Source: Marisediminicola sp040546025 (GTDB taxonomy: Bacteria > Actinomycetota > Actinomycetes > Actinomycetales > Microbacteriaceae). From it: a stretch of DNA of 64,000 nt. Position numbers and translations under genes: made by a program. Shown piece after piece: positions 1 through 7,633 of the stretch. Within the stretch, counting starts at the first letter, position 1, and every line of letters begins with the position of its first letter. The stretch is taken from the NCBI RefSeq assembly GCF_040546025.1, contig NZ_JBEPNA010000003.1, positions 62,001 through 126,000 of the forward strand, given 5' to 3'. The notes beneath the pieces were generated by a model. It did no database searches, was not told where the DNA came from, and saw only the letters and a program-made list of their open reading frames with translations.

Positions 1-627
1 GGCCTGCCGGGCGATCGTATCGAGTCGTCGTGACACCTGTTCCAGCCGGATCGCGAGGAACACGTTCACACCCAGTAGCGCCGCCAGCCCGACGGCAAGG
101 GCGGCGATGAGCCGACGGCGCCATCTGGTCGGCGCGGGCGGCGTCGCGGTCGCGGGCACTGTCGACGGCGGCGACGTGGCATCGGACCCCCTGTCGGCAC
201 TCGAAACCATCGCCGGGACGCCCGCCGCCTCGCCCGCCGGGAAGTCCGCGCCGAACCTCGCGACGGCCGCGTCCAGGGCGCGCGCATCCTCGGAGAGGTG
301 GGCGTCGAGCTCGCGCAGGCGGTGCTCGTCCGCCGTCAAGCGGATCGCGGCACCGGTGATCAGGTCACGCTGCTCGAGCGTCGGCGCCGTCTCCCCCTCG
401 CGCGAGAACGCCTGCCGTTGAAGGCCGTCACGCTCGATCACGGGATCGGCAACGCCGCGCGGCGACGTCTCGCGCGGGTGAAGCCGCCACCAGAGCGCGT
501 CGAGCACGTCGTGGCGGCCGGTGTACAGCTCCCGCAACCGGGCGAGGCGCGCCGGACCCTGCTCCACGAGAAACAGCACGCGCAGGGCCTCGTCGCGGGG
601 GGTGCGGTAGTAGACCGAGAACATCAT
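1..627 (-). CDS. Hypothetical membrane protein, partial (C-terminus beyond window edge)
   Basis: The reading frame is open on the minus strand from an ATG at 627 (a second ATG follows immediately at 624) to the left edge, giving 209 visible residues and no stop. The first 130 residues are charged and leucine-rich. A Ser/Thr/Pro/Ala linker (about 140-167) leads to an RWRRR cluster and one hydrophobic segment (about 173-193), so the topology is probably a cytoplasmic N-terminal domain with one membrane anchor. I do not recognise the family. The codon bias (GC-rich third positions) matches the neighbours, which supports a real gene. The start overlaps the stop of a 14-codon ORF upstream. An anti-sigma-factor-like role is possible for such a topology but is only a guess. 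Confidence 0.65.
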   Translation of the reverse strand, partial: MMFSVYYRTPRDEALRVLFLVEQGPARLARLRELYTGRHDVLDALWWRLHPRETSPRGVADPVIERDGLQRQAFSREGETAPTLEQRDLITGAAIRLTADEHRLRELDAHLSEDARALDAAVARFGADFPAGEAAGVPAMVSSADRGSDATSPPSTVPATATPPAPTRWRRRLIAALAVGLAALLGVNVFLAIRLEQVSRRLDTIARQA

Positions 628-668
628 CGCTCCACGGGCCGGTCGAGCCAGAACGGGAGATCGTTCAT
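624..668 (-). CDS. Possible 14-codon upstream ORF (leader peptide)
   Basis: An ATG at 668 opens a 14-codon frame encoding MNDLPFWLDRPVER. It ends with a TGA that overlaps the ATG of the downstream partial gene. A stop-start overlap of this kind is typical of translational coupling. The peptide is too short to assign a function, and it could also be a chance frame. Confidence 0.3.
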   Translation of the reverse strand: MNDLPFWLDRPVER

Positions 669-733
669 GGCCCCATGCTAGGCATCCGGGCCCATTCGGG
701 CCACGGACGACGTGCGGGATTGACAGGGCGGTG

Positions 734-1444
734 TCAGGCGGGGGACGGCGTCGCTGCGGCGGCCCGCGCGCGGGCGAATCGCCTCCGGTCTCGGACGCCC
801 TTCACGAGCAGCCCGACGCCGGTACCGATCGTCCACGCGTTCAGCGGATAGACGGCGATCCGTTCGACCACGCCGATGCCGAGCCCGAGGTCATTGCGGG
901 CCAACAGCAGCAGGCCGGCGGCGATCCCGATCACGCCGATCGCGAGCACGGCTATGCCGTACCCTCGCCACTCCCGCTGGCCGAGCACGAGAAGGCCGAG
1001 CAGCACGATGCCGATGTTTCCCGCCCCGATGGCCAGGAAGGCCGCGAACACATGGAAAGAGTTCAGCCCGGCCTCGTAGAGCCCGAGGCTCTGATGGAAG
1101 ATGCCGACCAGGAATGTGCCCGCCCCCGAGATCACGAGCAGAATACCGACGAGCACACGCGTCCAGCGTTCCGGGAGCATGAGGCGCACCACGAGAATGC
1201 TGCCGATGGTGAAGACCGTGCCCTGCACCAGGAAGCCGGCGTTCATGAGCGGATGCAGCGGCGAGCACAGTCGCATCCCCTCGACGACAGCGCAGTCGGC
1301 GAAGCCGAGGTCCGAGATGTAGTTCGCTGCCCAGTCGTACGGTGGATCGACCCAAGCCATCGCCGCGATGAACTCGAACGCGAGATAGACGAATCCGAAC
1401 AAGAGCACGATGCCCGCGATGCGTTGACTGCGGGCGGGGCTCAT
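734..1444 (-). CDS. DUF998-type integral membrane protein
   Basis: A 236-residue protein with about six hydrophobic segments. It opens MSPARSQRIAGIVLLFGF, followed by an extracytoplasmic loop with two Cys (ADCAVVEGMRLC) that could form a disulfide. The pattern of helices and the WAANYISDLG-type motif after the first helix match the DUF998 membrane family, whose function is unknown. The frame stays open upstream to 1624, but the ATG at 1444 puts the first transmembrane helix directly after the N-terminus, so it is preferred. It lies downstream of the YceI gene on the same strand, with a strong hairpin between them, so it is probably transcribed separately. Family assignment is by recognition of the sequence pattern. 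Confidence 0.8.
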   Translation of the reverse strand: MSPARSQRIAGIVLLFGFVYLAFEFIAAMAWVDPPYDWAANYISDLGFADCAVVEGMRLCSPLHPLMNAGFLVQGTVFTIGSILVVRLMLPERWTRVLVGILLVISGAGTFLVGIFHQSLGLYEAGLNSFHVFAAFLAIGAGNIGIVLLGLLVLGQREWRGYGIAVLAIGVIGIAAGLLLLARNDLGLGIGVVERIAVYPLNAWTIGTGVGLLVKGVRDRRRFARARAAAATPSPA

Positions 1445-1608
1445 GATCTCAGGGTAGGCGACTCCTGCGATGTGCGCCGGCTCGTCGATCGGGAGCACGA
1501 ATCCGTTCACGAGGTGCAGCACGGGCTCCGGAAAGGTCGACACCGGCTCGTTCGGCTGCGGGGGAGCCCGAGGGTGCCGGGAACACGCGGCCCGCGGTAC
1601 CGTCGTGA

Positions 1609-1643
1609 CTGCGGCACCCGACATGTTCGTTCGGGTGCCGCAG
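1609..1643 (-). terminator. Hairpin downstream of YceI gene
   Basis: Thirteen-bp perfect arms (CTGCGGCACCCGA and its complement) surround a 9-nt loop just after the YceI stop codon. No T-tract follows, which is common for actinobacterial terminators. It separates the YceI gene from the DUF998 gene. Confidence 0.6.
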
Positions 1644-1659
1644 CGTCGGACTGGCTGGC

Positions 1660-2220
1660 TTACGCCTGGAGCGCGACCTGCGCGTCGATGGAGATCGACA
1701 CGGTGTCGCCGAGCGTGAGGCCGCCGGCCTCGACGGCCGCGTTCCAGCTCACGCCGAAGTCGTGGCGGTTGATCTTGGTCGAGAACGACGCGCCGGCGAC
1801 GGTCTGTCCGTAGCCGTTGACGATGATTCCGCCGAACTCGCCGGAGAACGTGACGGGCTTGGTGACGCCGCGCATGGTCAGGTCGCCGTCGATGTGCAGC
1901 ACGTCGCCGTCCTGGCGCACCGCGCTCGAGGCGAACTCGATCGTGGGGTGCGCGTCGATTGCGAAGAAGTCTCCCGTGCGGAGGTGGTTGTCGCGGTCCT
2001 TCTGGCGGGTGTTGACCGATGCGACGTCAATCGAGGCGGTCAGTTTCGTGTCGAGCGGGTTCTCGCCGGTCTCGACGGTGACGTCGAACGTCTCGAACGA
2101 TCCCTTCACCTTGGAGATCGCGAGGTGGCGAACCGAGAAGGTGATCTCGGAGTGGGTGGGGTCGAGCTTCCAGGTTCCGGCGACGTATCCGGGAATGGTT
2201 TCTGCGCTGAGCGTGGTCAT
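1660..2220 (-). CDS. YceI family protein (lipocalin-like, isoprenoid-binding type)
   Basis: A 186-residue protein with YceI hallmarks. It begins GTWKLDPTHSEITFSVRHL and has the central DIDVASVNTRQKDRDNHLRT block. It ends with the TMRGVTKPV and SWNAAVEAGG strands. Family members form a lipocalin-like beta barrel that binds long isoprenoid chains. No signal peptide is visible, so this copy is probably cytoplasmic, as in many actinobacterial homologues. The ATG at 2220 has an AAAGGA Shine-Dalgarno about 8 nt upstream. The gene appears to be a single transcription unit ending at the hairpin at 1609-1643. The ligand is unknown. Confidence 0.9.
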   Translation of the reverse strand: MTTLSAETIPGYVAGTWKLDPTHSEITFSVRHLAISKVKGSFETFDVTVETGENPLDTKLTASIDVASVNTRQKDRDNHLRTGDFFAIDAHPTIEFASSAVRQDGDVLHIDGDLTMRGVTKPVTFSGEFGGIIVNGYGQTVAGASFSTKINRHDFGVSWNAAVEAGGLTLGDTVSISIDAQVALQA

Positions 2221-2312
2221 GATTGACGTCCTTTGATAGAGCTGACAGGGATGAGCCGGGGCTCAGATGTATGCAAGCGCATTGATCGGCAACTTATTCC
2301 CGATCGAGCAAT

Positions 2313-3323
2313 TCAGGTTTCGCGGGACTTCGGCGACTGTTCGTGCGTTCGCGCCGGGTCATACTCCGCCAGATTCCCGAGCACGGAATCGATGCGGGCC
2401 TGGGTCTCGCCCGAGAGGTTCACCCCTGCCGCCTTCGCATTCGCCGTCACCTGCTCGGGGCGGGAGGCCCCGATGATCGCGGATGCCACGTTCGAGTTGC
2501 GCAGCACCCAGGCGATGGCGAGCTGCGCCAGATCCAGGTCGAGCTCCTTCGCGATGGGCTTCAGCTCCTGCACCGATGTGAGCACCTCGTCCGTCATGAA
2601 CCGCTCGATCATCTTGGCGCCACCCTTCTCGTCGGTGGCCCGGCTGCCCTTCGGCAGTGCCGCTCCCGGCTTGTATTTACCGGTGAGCACCCCTTGGGCA
2701 ATCGGAGACCAGACGATCTGGCTGATGCCGAGTTCGCGTGAGACCGGCTCGACCTCCGCCTCGATGACCCGCCACAGCATGGAGTATTGCGGCTGGTTCG
2801 AGATGAGCTGGATGTTCAGCTCGGTGGCGAGCGCGTGTCCGGCGCGAAGCTGGTCGGCCGTCCACTCGGACACCCCGATGTAGAGTGCCTTCCCCTGGCG
2901 TACGACGTCGGCGAACGCCTGCATCGTCTCCTCGAGCGGGGTCTCGACGTCGTAGCGGTGAGCCTGGTAGAGGTCGACATAATCGGTCTTCAGGCGCCGC
3001 AGCGAGCCATCGATCGACTCGAGGATGTGCTTGCGGGAGAGACCGGAGTCGTTCGGGCCCTTCGGCCCGGTGGGCCCGAACACCTTCGTGAAGACCTCGA
3101 GTGACTCGCGGCGTTCGGCCTTGAGGGCCTTGCCGAGCACCTTCTCCGCGACCGTATTGGCGTAGACGTCCGCGGTGTCGAAGCTGGTGATCCCGGCGTC
3201 GAGGGCCGCCCTGACACAGTCGATCGCCGTGTCGTTCTCGACCTGCGAACCGTGGGTGAGCCAGTTGCCGTAGGTGATAGCCGAGACCTTGAGGCCGCTG
3301 TTTCCGAGATATCTGAATTCCAT
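2313..3323 (-). CDS. Aldo/keto reductase (Kv-beta-like)
   Basis: A 336-residue NADPH-dependent oxidoreductase of the aldo/keto reductase superfamily. The catalytic tetrad is visible as FDTADVYAN (Asp49, Tyr54), FTKVFG (Lys80) and YQAHRYD (His122). The C-terminal cofactor motif is SAIIGASRPEQ. Similarity to the Kv-channel beta subunit subgroup comes from the MEFRYLGNSGLKVSAITYGNW start and WRVIEAEVEPVSRELGI. The usual small residue run after the catalytic Tyr is ANTVAE rather than GxGxAE, a minor deviation. ATG 3323 is preferred over an in-frame GTG at 3332 because it gives the conserved N-terminus. The substrate is unknown. A second, different AKR lies at 25351-26355. Confidence 0.92.
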   Translation of the reverse strand: MEFRYLGNSGLKVSAITYGNWLTHGSQVENDTAIDCVRAALDAGITSFDTADVYANTVAEKVLGKALKAERRESLEVFTKVFGPTGPKGPNDSGLSRKHILESIDGSLRRLKTDYVDLYQAHRYDVETPLEETMQAFADVVRQGKALYIGVSEWTADQLRAGHALATELNIQLISNQPQYSMLWRVIEAEVEPVSRELGISQIVWSPIAQGVLTGKYKPGAALPKGSRATDEKGGAKMIERFMTDEVLTSVQELKPIAKELDLDLAQLAIAWVLRNSNVASAIIGASRPEQVTANAKAAGVNLSGETQARIDSVLGNLAEYDPARTHEQSPKSRET

Positions 3324-3453
3324 GAAACCCACGTTACGCGCCGTTCACCGGGTTGGCTGGTAAGTCCCGCGCGGGTGCGCGGGAATAGGGTGTTCGACTC
3401 GGCCCCGGGTGGCTTGTGGATGCACGTGAATGCAACACGTATAACGTCAAACT

Positions 3454-3482
3454 TTGACTCGGCGCCGTTCGGCCCTTAGCCT
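3454..3482 (+). promoter_or_regulatory. Putative sigma-70-type promoter of the M23 peptidase gene
   Basis: TTGACT (3454-3459) and TAGCCT (3477-3482) are separated by exactly 17 nt. Transcription would begin near 3489, leaving a leader of roughly 100 nt before the GTG at 3593. This is inferred from spacing and consensus only. Confidence 0.45.
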
Positions 3483-3592
3483 GTCAAGGTAACGGCCGCA
3501 TTACGGGCAACCCGAAAACCTGCTAATGAGCGTGCGAACCCCGCGCGTCACCGCGTGAAATTTGCGCGCCGATCGTCTGGAACCCTAACTTC

Positions 3593-4429
3593 GTGCCACC
3601 CAAACGTATCTCTCGCGCCCTGCAGACCCGCCGCGGCGGACTCGTTGCGGTGCCCGCATCGGCCGCCGCGCCGATCAGGCCGCACCGCTCGGCGATGACC
3701 GTCCTTCGGGGCGGCAGTCGGGTTCTGGCGATGATCGCCGTGGTGTTCGCCTTCACGGCATCGGTCGCTGCTGTCGTGCCCAACGCGCAGGCGTACGAGG
3801 CGATCGCGATCGGCGGACAGACCCAGCAGGGTGATGTCCAGGCGATGGCCCCGGTCGATGGCGCGGTCCCCGATCCCGCGGTCTCCCGCGATGCCTACAC
3901 CGTCACGGCCGCGCCCCCGCCCCCGCCGCCGCCCCCGCCCCCGCCGGCCAAGGTCGTCTCGACCTTCGCGTCTCCGATACGGGTGTCGTTGACGCCGTCG
4001 TCCTCGTCGGCCTCCCTGCAGTGGCCGGTGCCAGCGGGAACGCCCATGAGCAGCGCCTTCGGCCCGCGAAGCTGCAGCGGATGCTCGAGCTTCCACCAGG
4101 GAGTCGACCTCAACGCCAGCGCTGGCACCCCGATCTGGGCCATGGCCGCCGGAGTGGTCCTGCCGCCCCTCGGCTCGGGCTACTCGTCCTATGGCGTGCA
4201 CGTGCGGATTCAGAGCGTCGTGAATGGCGAAATGGTCGAGACCCTCTACGCCCACATGCAGTCCGGCTCGGTGCAGGTGGTAACGGGTCAGACGGTCGCG
4301 CCTGGCCAGGTCATCGGTGCCATGGGCTGCACCGGATCGTGCTCCGGTACCCACGTGCACTTCGAGATCCAGCCGGGAGGCGGCGCCCCCGTCGATCCCG
4401 TGGCGTGGATGCGAGCCCGACTCGGGTAG
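3593..4429 (+). CDS. Exported M23 (LytM-type) metallopeptidase domain protein, copy 1
   Basis: A 278-residue predicted cell-wall hydrolase. It has a long basic N-terminus and one hydrophobic signal/anchor segment (about 43-66, ending PNAQA). A run of 11 prolines (108-118) is followed by an M23 domain (about 143-275). The full metal/catalytic set is present: His168 and Asp172 in FHQGVDLN, His221 in LYAHMQ, and His254-Val-His256 in GTHVHFE. Paired cysteines in SCSGC and GCTGSC may form disulfides. The start is a GTG at 3593. A tandem paralogue follows after a hairpin. M23 enzymes cleave peptidoglycan cross-bridges. The exact bond is not predictable here. Confidence 0.9.
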   Translation: MPPKRISRALQTRRGGLVAVPASAAAPIRPHRSAMTVLRGGSRVLAMIAVVFAFTASVAAVVPNAQAYEAIAIGGQTQQGDVQAMAPVDGAVPDPAVSRDAYTVTAAPPPPPPPPPPPAKVVSTFASPIRVSLTPSSSSASLQWPVPAGTPMSSAFGPRSCSGCSSFHQGVDLNASAGTPIWAMAAGVVLPPLGSGYSSYGVHVRIQSVVNGEMVETLYAHMQSGSVQVVTGQTVAPGQVIGAMGCTGSCSGTHVHFEIQPGGGAPVDPVAWMRARLG

Positions 4430-4444
4430 TCGACCCGCCGTGCT

Positions 4445-4485
4445 CCCAGCACCCTGCCAGCCAACTTGGTGCTGGGTCGTTGTTC
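4445..4485 (+). terminator. Terminator-like hairpin between the two M23 genes
   Basis: Nine-bp arms CCCAGCACC (4445-4453) and GGTGCTGGG (4468-4476) are followed by the T-rich tail TCGTTGTT. The structure lies 16 nt after the stop of the first M23 gene and suggests independent or attenuated transcription of the second copy. Confidence 0.65.
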
Positions 4486-4572
4486 GATCCGTCCCTGCTC
4501 ACCGTCGTGCATCCGCCCGGACTGACCCCGCGAGTCCCACGGCGAGCGCGTGCCGAGAGTCAGAGAACCCCC

Positions 4573-5331
4573 TTGCCGAAACATCCATTCATCCTGCGCG
4601 CCCCCGAGCCCGCCGGGGCGCCGACCGTCGCCAACGTCACGACCCCTCCCGCCGTCGCCCACTTCCACCGTGCAACCCGACCAGGGCTCGGCGCCGTCCG
4701 CGCGAGCCGTCGCATCCTGTCCGCTCTCGCCGGTGCGTTCGCGATCGTCACGTCGGTCGCCTTCGTCATCCCGAGCGCTGCCGCGTTCGACGCGAGCGCG
4801 GCACCGCAGCAGTCCGGCGCCGCGCAGACCTTCTGCGTCGCCGACGCGGCCTCCGTCTCCACCGCCGCGATGTTCGACGCACCGCGCGACGCCTACGGTG
4901 TGACGGCGCCGCCTCCCGTGCAGTGGCCGTTGCCCCCGAGCACGCCCATGAGCAGCGACTTCGGCCCCCGGAGCTGCTCGGGGTGCTCGAGCGACCACCA
5001 GGGCATCGACCTCAACGCACCGTCTGGCACCCCCATCGAGGCGATGGCTGCCGGCGTCGTCGTGGACACGAACGCCCCGGGCTACGCGTCCCTCGGCGTG
5101 CACGCGCGCATCCAGCACCTCGTCGATGGCCAGATGGTCACGAGCGTCTACGCGCACATGCAGGAGGGGTCGATGAGCCTCCAGGTCGGCGACTTCGTGG
5201 CGGCCGGTCAGGTCGTCGGGCTCCTCGGCTGCACGGGCTCCTGCACGGGTGCGCACCTGCGCTTCGAGGTGCACCCGGGCGGCGGCGCTGCCGTCGATCC
5301 GGTGGCATTCCTCGCCCCGCGCGTGGCCTGA
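4573..5331 (+). CDS. Exported M23-like protein, copy 2, with an altered zinc-ligand motif
   Basis: A 252-residue paralogue of the preceding gene. It has a hydrophobic signal segment (about 47-70, ending PSAAA) and a shorter linker without the polyproline run, then the same SCSGC-SSxHQGxDLN M23 fold. His142, Asp146 and His195 are conserved. The C-terminal HxH motif has become HLR (His228, Arg230), so the residue corresponding to the last zinc ligand is arginine. This predicts reduced or no hydrolase activity, as in regulatory LytM-factor proteins. TTG at 4573 is the most plausible start; the frame is open further upstream but overlaps the previous gene. The start is uncertain. Confidence 0.8.
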   Translation: MPKHPFILRAPEPAGAPTVANVTTPPAVAHFHRATRPGLGAVRASRRILSALAGAFAIVTSVAFVIPSAAAFDASAAPQQSGAAQTFCVADAASVSTAAMFDAPRDAYGVTAPPPVQWPLPPSTPMSSDFGPRSCSGCSSDHQGIDLNAPSGTPIEAMAAGVVVDTNAPGYASLGVHARIQHLVDGQMVTSVYAHMQEGSMSLQVGDFVAAGQVVGLLGCTGSCTGAHLRFEVHPGGGAAVDPVAFLAPRVA

Positions 5332-5375
5332 ATCGTCTGGGCGGATGCCCAGCGACCGGCGGCTAGCCTCTCATC

Positions 5376-6305
5376 ATGAGTCGGTTCTCGGACACCTGGC
5401 GGTCACGCCTGCTGACGACCCTGTCGGGCAACAATGAGGGTCGTCCGCACTGGGTCGGGAAGATCGAGGAGGGCGACGACGCCGGATTCTTCGGACCGGG
5501 CTCGGCGGCGTGGGCCGTCCACGGAGGCATGGCGACGATGGTCGCCGGAATCCGCGCGCTGCTCATGCAGACCCTCCATCCCGGCGCGATGGCAGGGGTG
5601 CACGACTGGTCCCGCTACCGCGAGGACCCGCTCGGGCGCCTCTCCGGCACGATCCAGTGGCTCGTGACCGTGACCTTCGCCGACACCACGCTCGCCGAGA
5701 CCGAGTCGTCCCGGGTCGGCCGGTTCCACGACCGGGTCACGGGAACCTACCTCGACGCGAACGGCGAGGAGCGCCCGTACGCTGCGGGGGACCCCGAACT
5801 GCTCTCCTGGGTGCATGTGGTGTTCACCGACGCGTTCCTCAGCTGCCACAAGATCTGGGACGGCGAGATCCCCGGTGGCCCCGACGGCTACGTGCGCGAG
5901 TGGGCCAAGGCCGGTGAACTGGTCGGAGTGGCGAACCCGCCCCGGTCCGAGGCGCAGCTCCGCGCGCAGTTCGACGCCTTCCGCGACGCCGGCGTCTACA
6001 AGAACGACGAGCGCGTCGCCGAGGCGGTGCGGTTCATCCGCAATCCGCCGCTGCGTCGGTCGATGATGCCGGCGTACCGGATCATGTTCGCCGGCGCCGT
6101 CGCGTCGATCCCGCCCGACTACAGGGCGCTGCTCGGCCTCAAGCGGTCGCCGCTGCCGGTCATCTGGGGCACCCGCGTGGTGCTCGGTGGTGTTCGACTG
6201 TTGCTCGGCGCGTCGTCGACATCGGAGGATGCCGCGCGCGTCCGCATCGCGCGCCTCGAGGCACAGCATCCGCGCCGCGACCTCGAGGTGGGCGGCTCCG
6301 GTTAA
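5376..6305 (+). CDS. Oxygenase MpaB family protein (DUF2236)
   Basis: A 309-residue protein with the MpaB/DUF2236 signature. A glycine-rich start (GPGSAAWAVHGGMATMVAGIRALL) leads into QTLHPGAMAGVHDWSRYREDPLGRL, and a second block follows with WVHVVFTDAFLSCHKI. Characterised members include the latex-clearing protein Lcp and fungal MpaB; Lcp binds heme. The His in LHPGAM and VHDWSRY are candidate metal or heme ligands. There is no signal peptide, so it is probably cytoplasmic or membrane-associated. Its stop (TAA, unusual in this window) lies 21 nt before dinB, so the two may be co-transcribed. The substrate is unknown. Confidence 0.87.
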   Translation: MSRFSDTWRSRLLTTLSGNNEGRPHWVGKIEEGDDAGFFGPGSAAWAVHGGMATMVAGIRALLMQTLHPGAMAGVHDWSRYREDPLGRLSGTIQWLVTVTFADTTLAETESSRVGRFHDRVTGTYLDANGEERPYAAGDPELLSWVHVVFTDAFLSCHKIWDGEIPGGPDGYVREWAKAGELVGVANPPRSEAQLRAQFDAFRDAGVYKNDERVAEAVRFIRNPPLRRSMMPAYRIMFAGAVASIPPDYRALLGLKRSPLPVIWGTRVVLGGVRLLLGASSTSEDAARVRIARLEAQHPRRDLEVGGSG

Positions 6306-6326
6306 GCTCGACACCGGGAGAGTGCG

Positions 6327-7598
6327 ATGAGCAGGCAGGACGGCAGCGACCGACAGGTCAGCGGGGACAGCGTCGACAGCTCGACGGCGACGATCCTGCA
6401 TGTCGACCTCGACGCCTTCTTCGCCTCGGTCGAACTGCTCGACCGCCCCGACCTCGTCGACAAACCCGTCGTCGTGTCCGGAAACTCGTCGCGGTCGGTG
6501 GTGACCGCCGCGAACTACCCGGCACGCAAGTTCGGCGTTCGCTCGGCGATCCCGCTGTCGCAGGCGCTGCGGCTCTGCCCGCACGCGATCGTGCTCGAGC
6601 CGCACCGGGAAAAATACACCGCCTACTCCAATCAGGTCATGGCGATCTTCGACGACATGACCCCGATCGTCGAGCGCCTCGGCATCGACGAGGCCTTCCT
6701 CGATGTCGCGGGCGCGCGCGGGCTGCTCGGAAGCCCCACCGAGATCGGCCGGCTTATTCGCCGGCGCGTGCAGGCCGAGACACGGCTGACCTGCTCGGTC
6801 GGTGCCGCGTCGACCAAGTTCATCGCCAAGCTCGCCTCCGGTCGGGCGAAGCCGGACGGGCTCCTCGTGGTTCCGGCGGAGGAGACACTGCGGTTTCTGC
6901 ATCCGCTGCCCGTCGGAGCCCTCTGGGGCGTGGGCCAGACCACCGAAGAGGCGCTGATCAAGCGGGGCCTGCGCACGATCGGCGACATCGCCGCCACCCC
7001 GCTCGCCAACCTGCAGCGGGCGGTCGGCGACGCCGCCGGCCACAAGCTGCACGACCTCGCCAACGGCATCGACCGCAGAAGCGTCACCCCGGACGTCGCC
7101 GAGAAGAGCATCGGGCACGAGGTGACCTTCGAGGTCGACATGAGCGACGCGGAGCTGTTGCGGCGGGAGCTGCTGCGCCAGGCGGATGCCGTGGCCGTGC
7201 GCCTGCGCCGCGGCGGCTGGGTCGCGCGCACGGTGGTGTTGAAGCTGCGGTACTCCGACTTCACGACCATCACCCGGTCGCGCACGATAGCCGAACCCAC
7301 GGACCTCGGCCGGCGCATCTACGAGGAGGTGCGCGGCATCTACGACGCCGTCGGCGCACACGGCACGGTGCGGCTCATCGGGGTGCGGGTCGAGCAACTC
7401 ACCCCGGTCGGCGGCCAGGCGGCATCGCTGTGGGATGAGGACGAGACCTGGCGAGACACGGAGAGGGCGGTGGACGGGGTCGCCGAGAGGTTCGGCCGCG
7501 GGTCGCTCCGGCCCGCGTCGCTACTCGGGCCGGCCACACACCTGCTGGGGCGCGGCAAGCTCGGCGACGCACGCCAGCGCCGCCGCAGCGACGACTGA
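6327..7598 (+). CDS. dinB: DNA polymerase IV (Y-family translesion polymerase)
   Basis: A 423-residue Y-family DNA polymerase. Palm carboxylates are visible in ILHVDLDAFFASVE (first Asp) and RLGIDEAFLDV (Asp-Glu). The finger motif is SVVTAANYPARKFGV and the thumb helix-hairpin-helix is LWGVGQTTEEAL. A little-finger domain runs to about residue 365, and the basic C-terminus lacks an obvious beta-clamp QLxLF peptide. It carries out error-prone synthesis past lesions. The GGGAGAG Shine-Dalgarno supports ATG 6327. It converges with treZ. Confidence 0.96.
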   Translation: MSRQDGSDRQVSGDSVDSSTATILHVDLDAFFASVELLDRPDLVDKPVVVSGNSSRSVVTAANYPARKFGVRSAIPLSQALRLCPHAIVLEPHREKYTAYSNQVMAIFDDMTPIVERLGIDEAFLDVAGARGLLGSPTEIGRLIRRRVQAETRLTCSVGAASTKFIAKLASGRAKPDGLLVVPAEETLRFLHPLPVGALWGVGQTTEEALIKRGLRTIGDIAATPLANLQRAVGDAAGHKLHDLANGIDRRSVTPDVAEKSIGHEVTFEVDMSDAELLRRELLRQADAVAVRLRRGGWVARTVVLKLRYSDFTTITRSRTIAEPTDLGRRIYEEVRGIYDAVGAHGTVRLIGVRVEQLTPVGGQAASLWDEDETWRDTERAVDGVAERFGRGSLRPASLLGPATHLLGRGKLGDARQRRRSDD

Positions 7599-7633
7599 CC
7601 GCGTTCGGACGATTGACTAGGTGAGCCGGCGCC

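Noticed and set aside
107..681. Two plus-strand ORFs at the left edge
   Set aside because: The minus-strand frame is open across the region with better codon bias and a membrane segment.
5403..7397. Minus-strand ORF of 664 codons
   Set aside because: It is the shadow of the MpaB-type gene and dinB on the other strand.
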